This document shows, piece by piece, positions 11,579-22,829 of a stretch of 64,000 nt of DNA; position 1 is the stretch's first letter; the number at the start of each line of letters is the position of its first letter. The DNA lies in assembly GCA_030549775.1 (NCBI GenBank), contig CM060175.1, forward strand, positions 35,958,318 through 36,022,317. Direction: 5' to 3'. The stretch is from Tamarix chinensis. Taxonomy: Eukaryota; Streptophyta; Magnoliopsida; Caryophyllales; Tamaricaceae. The position numbers and the translations under genes are program-made. A model generated the notes under the pieces. The model was given only the letters and a program-made list of their open reading frames with translations, ran no database searches and was not told where the DNA came from.

Positions 11579-14500
11579 CTACTTTGGATCATACTATTGG
11601 CTTCATGTGCAGCACTTGTCATTCAGTCTCTTGCAGCAAATCTTGGTGTGGTTACAGGTATCTTTGATTGAAGTGGCTCTTCATATTGTTTCCTAGGGTA
11701 CTTATTTCTCAATCTATAGCCTTTTATTGTGTTTCTCTTGTCTCCAGGAAAGCATTTGGCTGAGCATTGTAAGGCTGAATACTCCAAGGTGCCGAACTTT
11801 ATCTTATGGGTTCTGGCAGAAATCTCTGTAGTTGCTTGTGACATCCCTGAAGGTATATCACTATTATCATTTATTCTGAACAATAGTAATTGCTGCCTCT
11901 TATTGGATATCATAGTTCCTAGATTGCATCTAGTTGCTTTTCCGTGTTTTCTAGTGCTGTATCACTGTTAAGAATGTGACATTTGTGACTGTTCTTATTA
12001 TGAAGAAATAATTCACTGCTATTTGAGCTAGCCATCTAACTCATTGCTCCCACTCACACTCCCACTCCCACCCCCTCATATGATAATTAGCATGATATTG
12101 GTATGATCAGAACTTATTTCGAAGAACAGAGGGAATTGTTTTATAAATTTTTGAGGGTCGTAACATCCAAGCTATATGAGGACCTAGGTCCTCCTACCAG
12201 ACATTACTCTCCACTGCTCTACTCTTACCCTTTGGCTCCTCTATATACTACCCGATTTCCCCCCATAACCAACTCATAATAGTTGGTAAAAATAAAGGAA
12301 ATTAAGAAAAGGGATATTCTAAATTACAGACTCAATAACTGAAAGAAATAACAAAATTGGCTGACTCAGCATGGCTATAATCAGCTATATATGACCCTAA
12401 TTTCCTCCCGTGTAGCCACCCTTCCTCTTCCCTTTGACATGTTCCTTCTTACATAAGTGTGTTTAATGAGGGGCTTATCAATACTTCCCTCCCAAAGTTT
12501 CACCTTGTCCTCAAGGTGGAAGTTAGGGAATTGTTCATTGATGCTCTCAAAATTTTCCCATGACGCTTCAAAGGAAGGTAGTTTATGCCACTGAATTAGC
12601 ACTTCTAGCTGCCCTTTTTGTTGTATCTTACCTTTTGAACTGCTTTTGGCCGTGCTTTCCATTCCAAATCATTAGTGAGGATATCAGAGATAAGTTGAGC
12701 TAGTTGCCCTGCTCCTAAAGCCCTCTTTAGCATGGAGATGTGAAAGACTGGGTGTATTGATATGGATGTTGGTAGGTCCAAGCAGTAAGCCATACTATCC
12801 ACTCTTGATTTCACTTGGTAGGGACCAAAATATTGCGGTGAGAGCTTCTCATTGCTCTCTTTGACCAGTGACTTCTGTCTGTAAGGTTGAAGTTTCTCAT
12901 ATACCCACTCTACTATTGCCAGCTCAATGTCATGCCTCCTCTTATCTGCTATGGCCTTTCTCCTCTATTGGGATTTTTCCAAGTGGAGCTTAAGTTCTGC
13001 CAAAATCAAACCTCGAGCTCTGAGTTCCTCATCCATAGTTTCCACTGAAGCAATTCCTCCCTCATACTTGATCAGAGGAGGGGGTGCTCTTTTATATACT
13101 ACTATGAAAGGTGTAGTGTGAATAGCTGTATGGTATGAAGTGTTGTATTAATATTTTGCCCATAGAACCCATGTAACCCAGTGCTTGAGCTCCTCCCTTG
13201 CAAAACACCGGAGGTATGATTCAATAGTTCTATTCACCACCTCGGATTGTCCATTTGTCTGGGGGTGGCAGGCCGAACTCTGTTTAAGCATAGTCCCCTA
13301 CAACTTGAACATTTCTACCCAAAAGTGGCTAATAAAAACCTTATCCATGTCCGAGACAATTGAACGGGGCATCCCATAGAGGTGAACTAGTTTAACAAAT
13401 ATGGCAGCTACCTTTACAGCAGTGAAGGAATGCTTTAGGTGAATGAAATGAGCGTATTTGCTTAGGTGATCCACCACCACTAACAAACAGTTATACCCTT
13501 CTGACTTAGACAGCCCTTCAATGAAGTCCATTGCAATGTCCTCCCAAATTTGCTCGGGGATGGGAAGAGGCTGTAATAACCCTACTGGCGATAGGTTAGA
13601 TGATTTATTTTGTTGGCGAACAATACACTAAGCTACATACTACTGAATTCGCTTCTTCATACCAGGCTAATAGACCTCCCGAGCAATGCGTTGGTAAGTC
13701 TTGAGTATCCCTGAGTGTCCTCCAATTTTTCCCCCATGAAATTGTGCTAGAATCAGGGAAATATACCTGGATCTTGCCGGTAAAGCTAGCCTACCTTTAA
13801 AGAATAAATGCCCTTGGTGTAGACCGAAGGCCCTTGTGTTTTCTGGCTTCTGCATCAGGTTTCTCTTCACTGGTCCCAAATGGGGGTCCTTATCCACTTC
13901 TGCCTTTAGCTCCTCCCAAGCCCCTAACCATGTCACAATCATTGCCAGCACCGAGCCACTGCCTTCCAGCCTTGATAAGGCATCTGCTGCCTTGTTAGAA
14001 TGCCCTGTCCGGTACTCAATATCAAATTGATAACTCCAAAGTTTTGCGATCCATTTCTGCTGCCCTTCCAGTAGTAATCTTTGTTTTAAGAGATATTTAA
14101 GACTCCTTTGATCTGTTTGAATCAGGAACCTTCTTCCCAATAGGTAATGCCTCTATTTTTGAACGGATAGTACTATGACCATTAATTCCCGTTCATAAAT
14201 TGATTTAAGGCGTGCTCTTTGGCCCAAGACTTGGCTGTAATAAGCAATAGGTCACTGCTCCTACATTAGGACAACACCTATTCCCAGCCCTAAAGCATCT
14301 GTCTCCACCACAAATATCTTGGAAAAATCTGGAAGAGCCAACACGGGAACTGAAGTCATAGCTGATTTCAGTGCTTCAAATGCTTATTAGGCTTGGGAGT
14401 TCCAACTAAAATTATCTTTCTTTAATTGGTCAAACAGTGAGGCTACAATTTGACCATACCCACGGACGAACTTTCGATAATACCCAGTAGGTCCTAGAAA

Positions 14501-17500
14501 CCCTCTCAATTCTTTAAGATTCTTTGGAACGGGCCAATCCACAATTACCTTTACTTCCTAGGGTTTGCAACCACACCTTTAGTAGAAATTATATGGCCTA
14601 GGTATTCTAACTCCGTTTGTCCAAAAATGCACTTTTTTCCATTTACAAACAACTCATGTCTCCTCAACAATTCAAATACCATTATGAAATGTTGCTTATG
14701 TTTGGTAAAGGATGGGTTGAACACTAGTATGTCATTAAAAAAAAACTAGTGCAAACCTCCTTAAATACTGTTTAAATACCTGGTTCATCAGGCCTTGAAA
14801 GGTTGATGGAGCATTAGTTAGCCTAAACGACATTACCCGAAACTCATAATGGCCTTCATGGGTTCAGAATGCAATCTTGGGCACATTCTTTGAGTTTACT
14901 CGAATCTGATGATACCCTGAACGGAGGTCTAGCTTTGAAAAGACCATCACCCAATGAAATTCATCTAGCAATTCATTTATCAATGGTATTGAAAATTTAT
15001 TTGGGATGGTCTCTTTGTTTAATACCCTATAATCTACCCATAACTGCCATCCTCCATCCTTCTTTCTCACTAATAACAGCGGGCTAGAGAAAGGACCCCT
15101 ACTCGGCCTAATTATTTCTGCTGCCAGCATTTCTCCTACAAATCTCTCAATTTTATTTTTCTGATCATGGGGATATCTAAAGGGTCGGACACTCATCGGA
15201 GTTGTCCTTGGTTGCAGATTGATCTGGTGATCTAGCTCTTGTTTGGGGGGTAGGCCTGTGGGCTTGGTCAAGAGGTCAGAAAACTCCTGGACCAACTCTG
15301 ATATTACCACTGGAACAATCGGTTGCTCCTTCCTTCCTTCCTTCGCAATTCCATTCGAGCAACATTCCTGTAGAACTCCCTGTTTCTCCTTAGTCATGGT
15401 TGGTAGCATAGCCTTGAGAGATACTTAGGCACAACATAGGCTAGGTTCCCCACTTAGAGTCACTAAGGTCGACCCCATAGAAAATCTCATTAACAATGCC
15501 TTCCAATTGACTATCATCATTCCCAACTTCTTGAGCCACTGCATCCCTAGAATAATTTCTACACTGCCTAATTCCAGCGGTAAGAAATCTTCTACCACTT
15601 CAACTTCCTGCAGCTGCACCTTGACATTCCAGCAGACCCCATTCGCTGTAATGAACTTCCCTGTTCCTAGCAATACACCATAAGGTGTTGTTGGAGAGAG
15701 GGGTAAGGAAAGCTTCTTCACCACCTCTTGGGAGATAAAATTGTGGGTGGCTCCACAATCAATTAGGGCAACCACCTTCTCCTCCTTGATTTGCCCATGG
15801 AGCTTTATCGTGTGGGTGGTACTCATTCCCACCACCGAATTCAATGACAGCTCTATTGAGCCTTCCACCCTCCCTGTTTCTTTTTCTTTGACTTCCAACT
15901 CCTGCCCAATTACCACTTCTTGTTCCATTTTGTCTTCTGCCTCCACCAAGAGCACCTGAAGTAGTCAATTTCGGCACACATGGCTAGGAGTGAATTGCTC
16001 CTCACACTTAGAGCATAGTCCCTTTTCCCTTCGATGCTGCAACTCTTCATCGCTGAGTGTGCGGGTGCTGGAAGGCTTTCGAATAGCCGTTTCTGCGTTC
16101 TGCTTTACAAGGATTGCCCAGTTTAGGCTTCGCCCAGTGGGCCTTCCTCTAGTATGGATGGGTGTTGTATAGTTACCAGGGCTCCCTACTACTTGTGCCC
16201 GATTTCCCCAACCCCTAGTGCCAGCCCGATTATTTTCCAAGACCACCCGATTCTTATCTTCCACCATCTGTGCAGCCTCTATGAGCTCAATCAGCCCCTT
16301 CGGTCTCATCATTTTAACTTCCAATGTGATATGAGGTTGTAATCCATTAAGGAAGGTACTTTCTAAAATGTCTCTAGTCAATTATCCTTGAAGAGGAGAT
16401 GCGAGCAATTCGAATTGCTCTATGTAAGCTTCCACCGTCTCTGTTTGTCTCATTGCCAGGAATTTTTCACACAGAACCCTCTTGGCGTGATCTAAATCGG
16501 GTCAGCAAAGCTTCTTTGAACTCAGGCCAGGAATCGAAGCAGCGACTATCTTCTACATAGTGAAACCAAACCAGGCTAGAGCCTTACCTTCCATGGCCAT
16601 AGCCACCGCCTCCAGTCTCTCTGCCTCACATACCTGGTTCAATGTAAAGTACCTCTCCACTTTGAAAATCCAGCCACTGGGGTCTAGACCATAAAAAATG
16701 GGAAACTCAAGCTAGCGGGGTGTTTGGATCTCCATCCTTGGCTCTTGAATGCTGGCGGCCATGGCTGATGCTCAGGGAGCTTCATTTTCCTTGACCCCTT
16801 TCTACTCCCCTACATCCCTTATGGAAGAGTTTGAGCCTCCTGATTTCAGGTATTGATCTAACTTCCCTGCTATATCACCCATCCATTTTTCAATGGAATC
16901 TATCCTTTCCACCAGTTTCACACTCTCGCTTCGAGCCTCTCTGTTGTTGATTCCCCACTCTTCTTGCATCTTTGCAAATTTTTCTTCTAGCATTTCCACC
17001 TTGCTCAAAACTTAATTCGAAGAACATAGGGAATTGTTTTATAAATTTTTGAGGGTCGTAACATCCAGGCTATATGAAGACCTGAGACCTGCTACCAGAC
17101 TTTACTCTCCACTGCTCTACTCTTACCCTCTTGCTCCTCTATATACTACCCGATTTCCCACCATAACCAACTCGTAATAGTCGGTAAAAATAAAGGAAAT
17201 TAAGAAAAAGGATATTCTAAATAACAGACTCAATAATTGAAAGAAATAATAGAATTGGCTAACTCAGCATGGCTACACTCAGTTGTATATGACCTTAATT
17301 TCCCTCCTGTGCTTCCACCCTTCCTCTCCCCTTTGACATGTTCCTTCTTACATAAGTGTGTTTAATGAGGGCCTTATAAGATATTGGTATTTGCAATGAT
17401 CAAATGAAACTAACGATAAGGTAAGGTGCATTGTTGAGTGTAGTATAAGTGAAGAACATTTCTTTTGCATGTATAAAATTCAATATTCGTTTTTCTGGTA

Positions 17501-20500
17501 AACCAATATGATTAACTGAATCAATGAATCATAATGATGGTTAGTTTCGTTGTAAGAAACCTTTTAAGAGTGTCTTGTGTGTCTAAAATGTTTCAAAGAA
17601 GGAAGCATGTCCGAAATGTTGTTTTGTCATCCGTGAAACATTTTGCTCATTGGCATGCTCTATCCTCACTCATCATTGATTTGATTCAAGTTGCTAGTCT
17701 CTTTTAGGCTTTGCCACAGTTGCTCACATCATCTTTGTTGTCATCACCTCCATTTGCTTACATATTCTTTGCCAGCACTCCCATTTGCTTCAATTGTCAT
17801 TTTTATGCCCTTTTGAAGTTGCTCGTGAGAGTGGGGCAGACCGTTGAAATAGCCTGACTTGTTTAAGCCAATTGCAAAAGCAAATCCTTACTTTTGAAGA
17901 GAATTGCTGGGGAATATATGTACTTTTCCAAGTCTTCAACTTTGGCTTCTTGGAAAATCCCATACTTTATATGTATATGCATATAAATATTCCAGACATA
18001 TAATATGGAAATGCCAAAAAATTTGAATGAATAGGATATCTTATTTGTATGCTTAAAAATACATATAAATCAAGGTATACGTATGTAATTAAAGTAAACT
18101 CCTGAACCTGTGACAATATTTTCAGTGTTTCCTAATGGTTCATTTTGTACATTTTTGATGACTGGATTTGTGCATCCCTGTTTCTGCAGCATGGTGTGAC
18201 CAAAATGTTAAGCTTTGTTACTAGGGTGTAATTATTTGATGAGAGATTTTGACTACAATAGCAAGCTATCTTTCTCTTAGATGCTAACCTCATTTTGGCC
18301 TCAAGAAAATGCTAGGAGTCATCTATGATATATCTTACATGTTACTGCATCTGTGATTCTATTTACTGTCTCATAGCTTCCTTATTGCAGTGTTTTTGTC
18401 GGATCTTCTTTTGTTCATGTCTCTTGTTCTTTGTTGGTTTCACTTGTTACATGAGACTTGCTGCTGAAATGTATATTTTGTTACTTGTGCAGTGATCGGT
18501 ACGGCCTTTGCATTGAACATGCTTTTCAATATTCCAATCTGGATTGGAGTTATTTTGGCAGGCCTTAGTACTCTGATTCTGCTTGCGTTACAGCAGTATG
18601 GGGTATGTTAATTAGATAATTTAGCTTCATGCATGCATTGTTCTACCTTTCTAACTTAAACTAGCGAAGAAAAGTTTTTTTTTTGGTAATCTAGATGAAT
18701 AGGCCAAAAATTATGCTTTCTGTTCATGTTGTGACAGGTGCGCAAGCTAGAGTTCTTGATTGCTTTTCTGGTTATGACAATTGCTGTCTGCTTCTGTGTA
18801 GAACTTGGGTATGCAAAGCCCAAGGCTTCAGAAGTATTGTATGGCCTTTTTGTTCCTCAACTCAAAGGAGATGGTGCAACTGGCCTTGCAATTTCATTAC
18901 TTGGTGCTATGGTTATGCCGTAAGTTTTTCATGTGGACTAACTTGGATTTTGCTATTGTCCCTCACCTTCCTAGCTGACGTTATCATGTCATGCGCAGCC
19001 ACAATCTCTTCCTCCATTCAGCCTTGGTGCTTTCTCGAAAGATACCAAGATCTGTCCCTGGCATCAAGGTAAGGGTCCTTTCAACTGCTTTTTTATTTGC
19101 TTTTTGGAAGATGAGCTCTAGAAGTGTATTGTGGTATTAGGTGGTAGTCACACTGAAATGCAGTAGAACCTTGGCACAGGCATGGGCGCATGCTTGATAA
19201 CAAGGCATACTGCATTGTAAGTGTACATAATGTTAATCAAAGCAGTGTAATATTTTTGAACAAACATGATTTGACTATATGCTTGCAAGAAATATTCTTT
19301 AGGTTTCTGTTATAAGTTATCCATGAACCACATTCTATTTTGTGAGATGACTCTTGTTGACTGGATGTCTTGAACGAAGGATTCACTTCAAAGGACTGTG
19401 CACAGGGACTAGTGGAAGAAAGAGGAGCTGCAGTGTGGATTGCACCTGGAAACGAACAGTAGAACTTAAATTGGAATCTATGTTGGTGGTACCTTTATAA
19501 TAATAGTTGAGGATAGAGAGGTGGAAGGTTACTGTGCTGTGGGAGTGGCTCAGCATGGTTTGAAGGTTATTGAGTGTTTTCATCTATCCGTAGTTACAAA
19601 GGGAGAAAATGTTGTCATTGTGGTTAAATTTTTATTTTTAAAATAAAAAAAATGTTTGGGAAATGGTATTGGAGTTCCCACTAGAGTTTCAGTTTTGGAA
19701 ATGGGAAATGACAATCTATAGAGAACTTTCTGTGCAATCTAGATGCCATTAAGCCATCTATTTTCACGTTTTCAGTACTGATCTGATATTAGTCTCTGTA
19801 TTAACTAAATTTTGGCAGTGTTACCCATCTAGGCATACTGTCCTTGCTATCAAGTCTTCTCTCCATGTTTTTGCTATTAATCTTAGGATTAACTTTGGTT
19901 TCAACAGAGGTTAATCTAGTATGATATGAGGCTCGGGTTGAGAATACCTTATCTTTGTTTTCTGCAATGAGCCGCAAGTTTGATTCCATTGTTTCCAGGA
20001 ATCATGCTTTTGAGTTTGTACCTTGAGAATGTAGTGGGTGTGTATAATCTGTTTTCAATGCTTGCTACCATGGAGCTTTGCTCACAGGAAACTGGATGTC
20101 TAATTGTTTATATTTTATTCTCTTAACTTATTTGCTATTTTTTGTTGTGTTTATTACTTAACATGGTTTGGTGATTACTGAGGCTTTTAGCTTTGTTTGG
20201 AGCCTCTGTAGGCAGTGGAAAAAACACGAGATGCTTAGGTATAGCTTTGAGGCAGCTTGTAGTTCGCATATCTCATGCAATTATTTCTCCAAGTGAACTC
20301 TTGCCACCTTGGCATTTTTCTCTGTTAGAATCCATGATGCCTTCATATGTCATTGAAGCCAGGTTCCTTAGTATTTATTTTGAACTAGGAAGAATTATTG
20401 TAGTTCAGTAATTAAGTGTTGGCAGAAGTGGAGTGGAAAATAAATAAACAAAATAAAATAAAACTCCCTTGAATGACTCCTAATGATACTAATATAGCCT

Positions 20501-22545
20501 AGTTTATGCTATGAGATCTCATAAAAAAATGACGTTTGATCTTATATGAGATCAGATGATCCCATCTGAACGTTTGACTATCTGTGTATACCTGATTTTG
20601 CATGGTACTAACTGAATGTTGTCCAAAGCCCTAACAAGCAACGATGGATACTTGTTGACAGGAAGCCTGCAGATACTATATGATAGAAAGTGGTCTTGCA
20701 CTATCAGTGGCCTTTCTCATCAATGTGTGTGTAATATCTGTAAGTGGTGCAGTCTGCTTTTCATCGACGCTGAACCATGCTGATCAGGAGAGGTGTACAG
20801 ACTTGGACTTGAATAAGGCCTCATTCTTGCTGAGGGTATGGTTTGCCTCTGTTAATCAAATATCCTTTTTCCTTGCCAAGAGGATAACTTGTAAGGGCAT
20901 CTTTTATATCAGCAAGTCTATGATGTCTAATACACAATTGGTAATTTGCTGCTGTCACATTGATTTTCACATTATCGCTACTGTAGCTGGTAATGGAGGC
21001 CTATGATTTCTCAGGCTATATATGTGATAATGCGTGCTCTGCATCTTTTTTTCACCGTACTTTTTGATTCTGATTATTTATCTTCAGAATGTCCTGGGAA
21101 ATTGGAGTTCAAAAATTTTTGCAATTGCATTACTGGCATCGGGACAGAGTTCTACTATAACAGGGACATATGCAGGACAATATGTGATGCAGGTATCGTT
21201 GAAAGTGATTATATTCTTATTCATTACAAAACTATATTTTTCCATTTGCTGTGGAACCAATTTTCAAGTCTACGGTCACACCTCGAGTGATTTTTAATGT
21301 CTTATTACTGTTCCTAGCATTGTTCCACTGTCGACCTGTAGCCTATTCACCCTGGGATTTTACGCCATTTCATACATTTAATTTAAGGAACTGACACTCT
21401 TATCCATCTTAGTAGCCCAGTACCTAAACCATCTTTGTGAATTTCAGTCAATGACATTGACTTCTTGTTCACCATGAGCGACGGGCTGCTATATTCTTGC
21501 ATATATATATTCTCGTCTTTACTAGAGTACACTCATGTTCGTTCCTTTGATGCAGCTCCAACATATTTTGGGTTAAAGATCTCTGTTCATTGAGAATGAG
21601 AAAGTAGATATGGCGCGAGCGAAATTTTAAACACAATTCTGATATATATTCTCATCTTTACTGGAGAAATTTAGACACAATTCTGATATATATTTTCGTC
21701 TTTACTGTTTGCAGGGTTTTCTTGATCTGCGATTAGTCCCCTGGGTTAGGAACTTGCTTACTCGATCGTTGGCCATTGTACCCAGCTTAATTGTTGCACT
21801 TATAGGTGGTTCTGCTGGAGCTGGAAGGCTGATTATCATTGCATCGGTACGTTGTATTTGACATTTATTTATGTATTCTTGACAGATGTGTTATTTTTCA
21901 TTTCTTCTTGCACAGACTCCTATATCCGACCTCTCCCCCTTGGTTCCTAACAATTCAATCTAACAGCAAAGGCTTACAGCTTATTATTTCTTGACAGATG
22001 ATATTATCATTTGAACTCCCTTTTGCTCTGGTACCACTTCTCAAATTCACGAGCAGCAAGACCAAGATGGGAGTCTATGCCAACTCATATGTCGTATGTG
22101 ATAGAATATAACATAAATTATTGTGCTTATAATTTTCCTTCCATCTTAGGTTCTACGACCTCGTTGGGGCTGAAGCCATTTCCTTGATTTTAATGGTTTA
22201 TCAATGCAGATCTCAACAATCACGTGGATTATTGGTGGCCTGATTATGGCCATAAACATTTACTTCATTGTAAGCAGTTTCATAAATCTGCTCCTACATA
22301 ATAACATGAAGATGGTAGCAGTTGTGTTTTCTGGAATATTTGGATTTTCTGGGTTGTTGGTGTACTTGGCTGCCATTGCGTACTTGGTTATCCGTAAGAA
22401 TAGGGAGAAAACCAACCTACTAGCATTAACGGCGGCTGAAAGTCGTCAGGGCACGAATGGAACGGCTAATGTATCAGTATTGGCCCCTAGAGAAGATATA
22501 GTAAGCATGCAGCTTCCTCAGAGGAGTAGTGTTGATGTCGATTAA
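11579..22545 (+). CDS. NRAMP1/6-type metal transporter, 3' ten exons
   Basis: Ten exons: 11579-11657, 11748-11852, 18493-18602, 18738-18919, 18999-19068, 20662-20835, 21088-21192, 21715-21846, 21998-22093 and 22210-22545 (TAA). All introns are GT-AG and phases join without a stop, giving 462 codons plus stop. The protein is a proton-coupled divalent-metal (Fe/Mn type) membrane carrier. Visible marks are LLWIILLAS...[36 protein letters not shown] (TM6 metal site Met-Pro-His, split across exons 18919/18999), and the transport motif [21 protein letters not shown] hydrophobic C-terminus ends in a polar tail. The family is about 530-550 residues, so roughly 75-85 N-terminal residues, including the TM1 DPGN motif, are missing. 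Closest by memory to plant NRAMP1/NRAMP6. EIN2 is excluded by the short tail. The intron 11853-18492 holds a chromovirus. Confidence 0.93.
12104..12480 (-). repeat. 3' LTR of the intronic chromovirus
   Basis: On the plus strand it starts TGATCAGAAC and ends GGGGCTTATCA, so TG...CA termini are intact. Compared with the other LTR I count about thirty-odd differences by eye over 377 bp, that is several percent to about nine percent, suggesting an old insertion. The count is approximate. Confidence 0.92.
12381..12814 (-). pseudogene. Chromodomain-like C-terminus of pol
   Basis: Two minus-strand frames cover the end of pol. The first (12605-12814) has the post-integrase motif [10 protein letters not shown]. 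The second, after a frameshift, has [18 protein letters not shown] followed by [15 protein letters not shown]. The W-x-x-LP-x-x-A-S/T-W-E pattern is the chromodomain of plant chromoviruses, which directs integration to modified chromatin. The frame break between the two pieces shows decay, and the open frame runs a little into the LTR. Confidence 0.85.
12850..13950 (-). pseudogene. Integrase of the intronic chromovirus
   Basis: On the minus strand the zinc-binding part shows [18 protein letters not shown] (13680-13760). The core follows with [14 protein letters not shown] (first acidic residue) at about 13490-13531, [13 protein letters not shown], and [14 protein letters not shown] (second acidic residue). 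The usual Arg of SDRDKVF is Met here. Stops interrupt the link between the zinc part and the core and the region beyond 13298, so it is inactive. Confidence 0.88.
13950..14400 (-). pseudogene. RNase H of the intronic chromovirus
   Basis: Reading right to left, the segment [13 protein letters not shown] (about 14275-14320) carries the first catalytic Asp. [17 protein letters not shown] and then [20 protein letters not shown] (near 13970-14040) mark the end of RNase H. A stop between them (near 14150) breaks the frame. The domain would degrade the RNA strand during reverse transcription. Confidence 0.85.
14400..15409 (-). pseudogene. Reverse transcriptase of the intronic chromovirus
   Basis: The open piece 14864-15409 carries the N-terminal motifs: [39 protein letters not shown] and [15 protein letters not shown] (first catalytic Asp present). 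After 14864 the frame is lost. At about 14725-14755 the catalytic YVDD box is replaced by an F-F-N-D-like sequence within a run of T on the minus strand, with an apparent extra base, so one catalytic Asp is Asn. Further on, [14 protein letters not shown] follows in another frame (near 14440-14510). Confidence 0.9.
15425..15955 (-). pseudogene. Aspartic protease of the intronic chromovirus
   Basis: A minus-strand frame of 176 codons with [15 protein letters not shown], the retropepsin active site (D-S-G in most relatives, D-C-G here), followed by KKLSLPL, a GVLLGTGK segment and [11 protein letters not shown]. It lies between gag and reverse transcriptase as expected. It is open over its whole length, one of the better preserved parts, but is out of frame with its neighbours. 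Confidence 0.9.
15965..17001 (-). pseudogene. Gag remnant of the intronic chromovirus
   Basis: On the minus strand, a coiled-coil-like N-terminal part (16802-17001, [15 protein letters not shown]) is followed by the conserved gag core [17 protein letters not shown] and [10 protein letters not shown] (16570-16730). A zinc-knuckle variant, [15 protein letters not shown], lies at the C-terminus (about 15970-16020). Stops at about 16710 and 16382 break it. Gag-like sequence starts right at the LTR edge, so the N-terminus and leader are missing. Confidence 0.85.
17002..17379 (-). repeat. 5' LTR of the intronic chromovirus
   Basis: Plus-strand TGCTCAAAAC at the left edge and GGGCCTTATAA at the right edge. 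Compared with the other LTR, the terminal CA has become AA, so the element's outer 5' end reads TT instead of TG on the minus strand. The length matches the 3' LTR within one base. Confidence 0.9.
21621..21706 (+). repeat. Two-unit tandem repeat beside an NRAMP acceptor
   Basis: Two nearly identical 42-43-bp units (21621-21663 and 21665-21706), each GAAATTT...ACACAATTCTGATATATATT...TCTTTACTG. They end eight bases before the exon at 21715, so the second unit supplies the T-rich tract of that splice acceptor. Confidence 0.75.
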
Positions 22546-22820
22546 TGGAGACTTAATAACCTATGTTTTAGGATAGTCAATTGTAGCTGCACTATAATGG
22601 ACCGCAAGCTCAGAGTTTTTGCTGGGCCGCTCAATTCTCTCACCATTGAAGTGATGGCAACCTTCACTTAAAAATAGGAAATATGCTGCTAGTGTACCAT
22701 ATGTTGCCATGTCTGATTTCTGTCTCGGTTTACAAGATTCAGCGTCGGCATGGCATCTAATGTTGGTGTTAATAATAGCATTTAATAAATGTTTGAAATA
22801 ATGTACTTGTGGCATTTACT
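22546..22820 (+). terminator. NRAMP 3' UTR with poly(A) signal
   Basis: After the TAA at 22543-22545 no coding sequence follows. An AATAAA hexamer sits at 22784-22789, about 240 bases downstream, with a TTTGTA-like/TGTACTTG U/G-rich stretch just after it. This is a plausible plant 3' end; the exact cleavage site is not seen. Confidence 0.5.
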
Positions 22821-22829
22821 ACTCATAAT

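Larger units (their letters stand above)
12104..17379 (-). mobile_element. Chromodomain-bearing Ty3/gypsy element in NRAMP intron
   Basis: Two similar LTRs of about 377 bp (12104-12480 and 17002-17379) bound minus-strand gag, protease, reverse transcriptase, RNase H, integrase and a chromodomain-like C-terminus. That order and the terminal domain mark a chromovirus. A purine tract GGGAGGGAAG on the minus strand lies just before the 3' LTR (12483-12495). No primer-binding site is visible inside the 5' LTR: gag-like sequence begins almost at once, so the leader seems deleted. A direct repeat GATATTGGTA (12094-12103, 17380-17389) abuts both ends. Multiple stops and frameshifts show it is dead. 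It lies antisense to the NRAMP gene. Confidence 0.95.
11853..18492 (+). other. NRAMP intron of 6640 bp expanded by a retrotransposon
   Basis: Donor GTATATC at 11853 and acceptor TTGTGCAG ending 18492; the exon junction restores a Val codon between ...DIPE and IGTAFALN. About 5.29 kb of the length is the chromovirus plus its target duplication, so the original intron was near 1.35 kb. The rest (11853-12093, 17390-18492) shows no gene or element that I recognise, apart from a CT/CA-rich run at 12045-12076. Confidence 0.85.

Noticed and set aside
18695..19072. 125-codon frame through the NRAMP exons and introns
   Set aside because: Wrong frame; it reads through splice sites. The true exons are 18738-18919 and 18999-19068.
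11579..22545. EIN2 (ethylene signalling, NRAMP-like) as identity
   Set aside because: EIN2 has a long soluble C-terminal domain. Here the protein ends about 40 residues after the last membrane segment, and the exon sequences fit NRAMP1/6.
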